DNA of 44,368 nt from Caldibacillus debilis DSM 16016 (GTDB lineage: Bacteria; Bacillota; Bacilli; Bacillales; Caldibacillaceae), in the NCBI RefSeq assembly GCF_000383875.1, contig NZ_KB912889.1:4717-49084 (forward strand), written 5' to 3'. Numbering within the stretch: position 1 is the first letter of the stretch; each line of letters starts with the position of its first letter. Under the pieces are notes generated by a model. The model saw nothing but the letters and a program-made list of their open reading frames with translations. It ran no database searches and was not told the origin of the DNA. Shown one piece after another: positions 42,213 through 44,368 of the stretch. Position numbers and translations under genes: made by a program.

Positions 42213-43628
42213 TTACAAATAATCCCTTCCCACACTTTTTCCGTTATAGCTGAACCGGACCGGGTTCTCGTCGACGACGGTTTCCAGATGCACCGGCCGG
42301 CCCCACAACCGATAAATATACGGGAGCACCTTTTCCAAATATTTGATGTCCAGCTCGATGCCTTCATAATGATGCTGCAAATACAGTTCCCCGTTTTGGG
42401 CATAATCGCCGTCGGTTACGGTGATGTAGGGAAAGCCGCCGTTCACCCGGAGATTGACCAGATGGTCGCGGATTTCCTGCCATTGTTTGCTGGATATCTT
42501 GTAATCCCGGTCCTGTTTTTCGAACAAATAGAAGTCTTCCCGCTGGATCAGTTCCTTCGTTAAATAGTTCCTTAAAAAAGACTGGTCCGATTCCAGTTCG
42601 CGGACTTCGAAGATCTTCTCCCGGCCCGTGCCCGGCCGGATTCCCCTTTTTTTCATTTCCTCCGTCGGGCGGTTCCAGCGTTCTTCGATCTCCTCGAAAA
42701 TCTTCAACCCCAAATGATACGGATTGAGGCCGGTTTTGGACGGCTGAATGACGCTGGCGTTCAATTTGGCAAACTCGATCGCCTCATCGGGGCTCAAATC
42801 CATTTCCCTTAAAATCCGCTGATGCCAATAAGTAGCCCAGCCTTCGTTCATGATCTTCGTCTCCAGCTGCGGCCAAAAATAGAGCATTTCTTCCCGGACA
42901 ATCGCGACGATGTCCCGCTGCCAATCTTCCAGCGCCCGGCTGTAATGGATCAGAAATAAAAGCAGGTCCTTCTCCGGCCGGGGCGGAAGCTTTTTCCGTT
43001 TTTTGGGAGCCGCCGCCCGCCGTTCATTTTTCTTGTCCAGCGCCCAAAGATCATCATAGGGCGTGCTTCTTCCCGGCCGCTCCCCTTCCTCCTCCGCTTC
43101 CTCCTCCATCCAGGAAAATTGCGGGCGGAGCAGGGAAGGATCGATATGCTCTTCGATGGACAAAACCGCGTCCAAAAAAGACTCCACCCGTTTTTTCCCG
43201 TATTGGATCTCGTAATGGCGGATCCGTTCGGCGCTGGCGGCCATGCTTTCCACCATATCCCGGTTCGTGTTCATGAAACGGACGTTGTTTTTGAAAAAAT
43301 CCGAATGGGCCAGCACATGGGCGACGATCAGCTTGTTTTGAATCAAGGAGTTGGATTCCAGCAAGAAGGCGTAGCAAGGATCGGAGTTGATCACCAATTC
43401 GTAAATCTTGCTCAGGCCCAGGTCGTATTGGACCTTCATCTTGTAAAAATGTTTGCCGAAGCTCCAGTGGGAAAAACGGGTCGGCATCCCGTAGGCGCCG
43501 AAGGTATAAATGATATCGGCGGGACAAATTTCATAGCGCATCGGAAAAAAATCGAGCCCGAAACCGGATGCGATTTCGGTGATTTCGCCGATGGCCTTCT
43601 CCAAGGCTTTCTTCTCGTCTTGGCGCAT
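42213..43628 (-). CDS. spoVR: Stage V sporulation protein R (SpoVR)
   Basis: A 471-residue SpoVR family protein, the normal length in Bacillus. Recognisable stretches are [43 protein letters not shown] near the N-terminus, [39 protein letters not shown], and [14 protein letters not shown], whose histidines and acidic residues are conserved. SpoVR is made in the mother cell and is involved in spore cortex formation; its biochemistry is not known to me. The ATG at 43628 has GGGGGAA upstream; the frame is open 122 codons further, but that extension is unlike the family. A sigma-E-like promoter lies 122 bp upstream. Confidence 0.95.
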   Translation of the reverse strand: MRQDEKKALEKAIGEITEIASGFGLDFFPMRYEICPADIIYTFGAYGMPTRFSHWSFGKHFYKMKVQYDLGLSKIYELVINSDPCYAFLLESNSLIQNKLIVAHVLAHSDFFKNNVRFMNTNRDMVESMAASAERIRHYEIQYGKKRVESFLDAVLSIEEHIDPSLLRPQFSWMEEEAEEEGERPGRSTPYDDLWALDKKNERRAAAPKKRKKLPPRPEKDLLLFLIHYSRALEDWQRDIVAIVREEMLYFWPQLETKIMNEGWATYWHQRILREMDLSPDEAIEFAKLNASVIQPSKTGLNPYHLGLKIFEEIEERWNRPTEEMKKRGIRPGTGREKIFEVRELESDQSFLRNYLTKELIQREDFYLFEKQDRDYKISSKQWQEIRDHLVNLRVNGGFPYITVTDGDYAQNGELYLQHHYEGIELDIKYLEKVLPYIYRLWGRPVHLETVVDENPVRFSYNGKSVGRDYL

Positions 43629-43749
43629 GCGATGATTCCCCCTTGGCCTTTCCTTATTTTGGCTGACGCGTTGAAGCTTGACAACACCGATTCCTCTTCT
43701 CCCGGTTTTTTTGGAAAATTCCCGTGGATTTTCTGATTTCTTAATATCC

Positions 43750-43778
43750 AACATATGTGTTTGGGAATAATACAATGA
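43750..43778 (-). promoter_or_regulatory. Sigma-E-like promoter of spoVR
   Basis: On the minus strand TCATTGT (43772-43778), 14 bp, CATATGTT (43750-43757) resembles the mother-cell sigma-E consensus (KMATATT, 14-15 bp, CATACAHT). spoVR is sigma-E dependent in B. subtilis, which supports the call. The predicted 5' leader is about 115 nt. Confidence 0.55.
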
Positions 43779-44073
43779 AAAAATTGGGGAAACCGCCGCA
43801 GGGGAACCGGGGGAATCCCGGAAGGCAACGGGAAGGGATCCGTCCGGCAGGAGCCGGGCATCCGGAGATCCTGGCGGACGGCGAAACCTTGCCGGCAGGA
43901 TCACCGCGGCCGCGGCAAAACCGCTCGGATCCAAAGGATGCGGCGCCGGAGGAAAAAGATGCGGGCGGGCAATCATGGATATTTTCCCCGTCATTTCCGC
44001 TTTCAGAGCGGCTTAGGCCGCAAACATCCAGGGATCGGGCAGGCATCCGCCTGAAAATCATTTTCTGTCAATC

Positions 44074-44115
44074 GTCAGTGAAAATGTCATACTAACGCGT
44101 CAGTGAATATGTCAC
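44074..44115. repeat. Direct repeat at a transposable-element end
   Basis: GTCAGTGAAAATGTCA (44074-44089) and GTCAGTGAATATGTCA (44099-44114) differ at one base and lie 25 bp apart, 29 bp beyond the stop of the transposase fragment. They are probably repeated transposase-binding sites at the end of that insertion sequence. Confidence 0.55.
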
Positions 44116-44143
44116 TGATATATTTACTTTGACCTCAGTTCAT

Positions 44144-44368
44144 TCAAGCCGGTTTCAGTTCCTTTGAATTCGTGGACCTATATTTGCGCCAAGGATGATC
44201 AGGTCCTGGCTTGTACGATTTCTTTTCTGAGCTCTCCTTTTTCTTTTCAGGAGTTTTTGCCGCTTTGTTCCGGGTTGCTTCCATCAAGGGGTAGGGCTTA
44301 CCTTTGTACCAGACAAACAGTCTGCCATCCAGCGTTTTTCGGACTTCCACCGGCGTTTTGGCCGGAAT
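44144..44368 (-). CDS. C-terminus of an ISNCY/IS1202-like transposase (partial)
   Basis: The frame is open through the right edge of the window, so only the last 74 codons are seen: VEVRKTLDGRLFVWYKGKPY, a Lys/Glu-rich linker (PEKKKESSEKK), and a final KPGPDHPWRKY block. The GRLFVWYKGKxY plus HPWR pattern resembles the C-terminal tail of ISNCY-family (IS1202-like) DDE transposases, from memory. The catalytic core lies outside the window, so activity cannot be judged. Confidence 0.65.
   Translation of the reverse strand: MPAKTPVEVRKTLDGRLFVWYKGKPYPLMEATRNKAAKTPEKKKESSEKKSYKPGPDHPWRKYRSTNSKELKPA

Overview
The window looks like a moderately GC-rich Bacillaceae chromosome, probably a thermophilic spore former of the Caldibacillus/Geobacillus type. 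The support is strong GGAGG-type ribosome binding sites, sigma-A promoters with TTGnnn/TAnnnT boxes, Bacillus-type genes (yhaO-yhaN, yneR, spoVR with a sigma-E-like promoter, cstA) and a thermophile-type 30-bp CRISPR repeat. The species is inference. No rRNA or tRNA gene is visible. Intergenic regions are unusually long (400 to 1000 bp), GC-rich, and often contain imperfect local duplications.

Layout. 1-360: leader end of a CRISPR array transcribed leftwards, with its leader promoter and an upstream long hairpin. 707-5481: yhaO-yhaN, an SbcCD/Rad50-Mre11-like pair. 6545-8510: yneR and a zinc alcohol dehydrogenase. 9123-9761: a MagIII-like DNA glycosylase. 9905-12513: a drug-export type ABC transporter (ATPase and permease) with a TetR repressor and two operators around the promoter. 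13025-15320: CstA with its small YbdD/YjiX partner, and a cre-like site on the start codon.

16226-25020 (minus strand): a complete four-gene Wadjet anti-plasmid system, jetA-jetB-jetC-jetD (kleisin, KITE, SMC-like ATPase, Toprim nuclease), with unusual gaps between jetA/jetB and jetC/jetD.

25500-33100: an AT-rich, clearly foreign segment. It holds two inverted remnants of one IS256-family element flanking a tight operon (ABC permease fused to a degenerate M1-peptidase-like domain, ATPase, second permease, and a 48-residue membrane protein), followed by an MFS exporter. Just past its right edge lies a 53-bp scrap nearly identical to part of jetC.

33868-39504: an M24-fold protein that lacks three of the five usual metal ligands, and an rpiR-malX-malY sugar PTS group with paired operators. 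39907-41307: a frameshifted small exported protein and a DoxX protein flanked by two Crp/Fnr-type boxes. 41715-42024: about fourteen degenerate 21-bp tandem units. 42213-43628: spoVR. The right edge cuts the 3' end of a transposase gene.

The strongest leads for something undescribed are the IS-flanked permease/pseudo-peptidase operon, the 21-bp array with the recurring 60 to 70 bp duplications, the metal-site-deficient M24 protein, and the jetC scrap. All family assignments come from reading motifs, without a database search.
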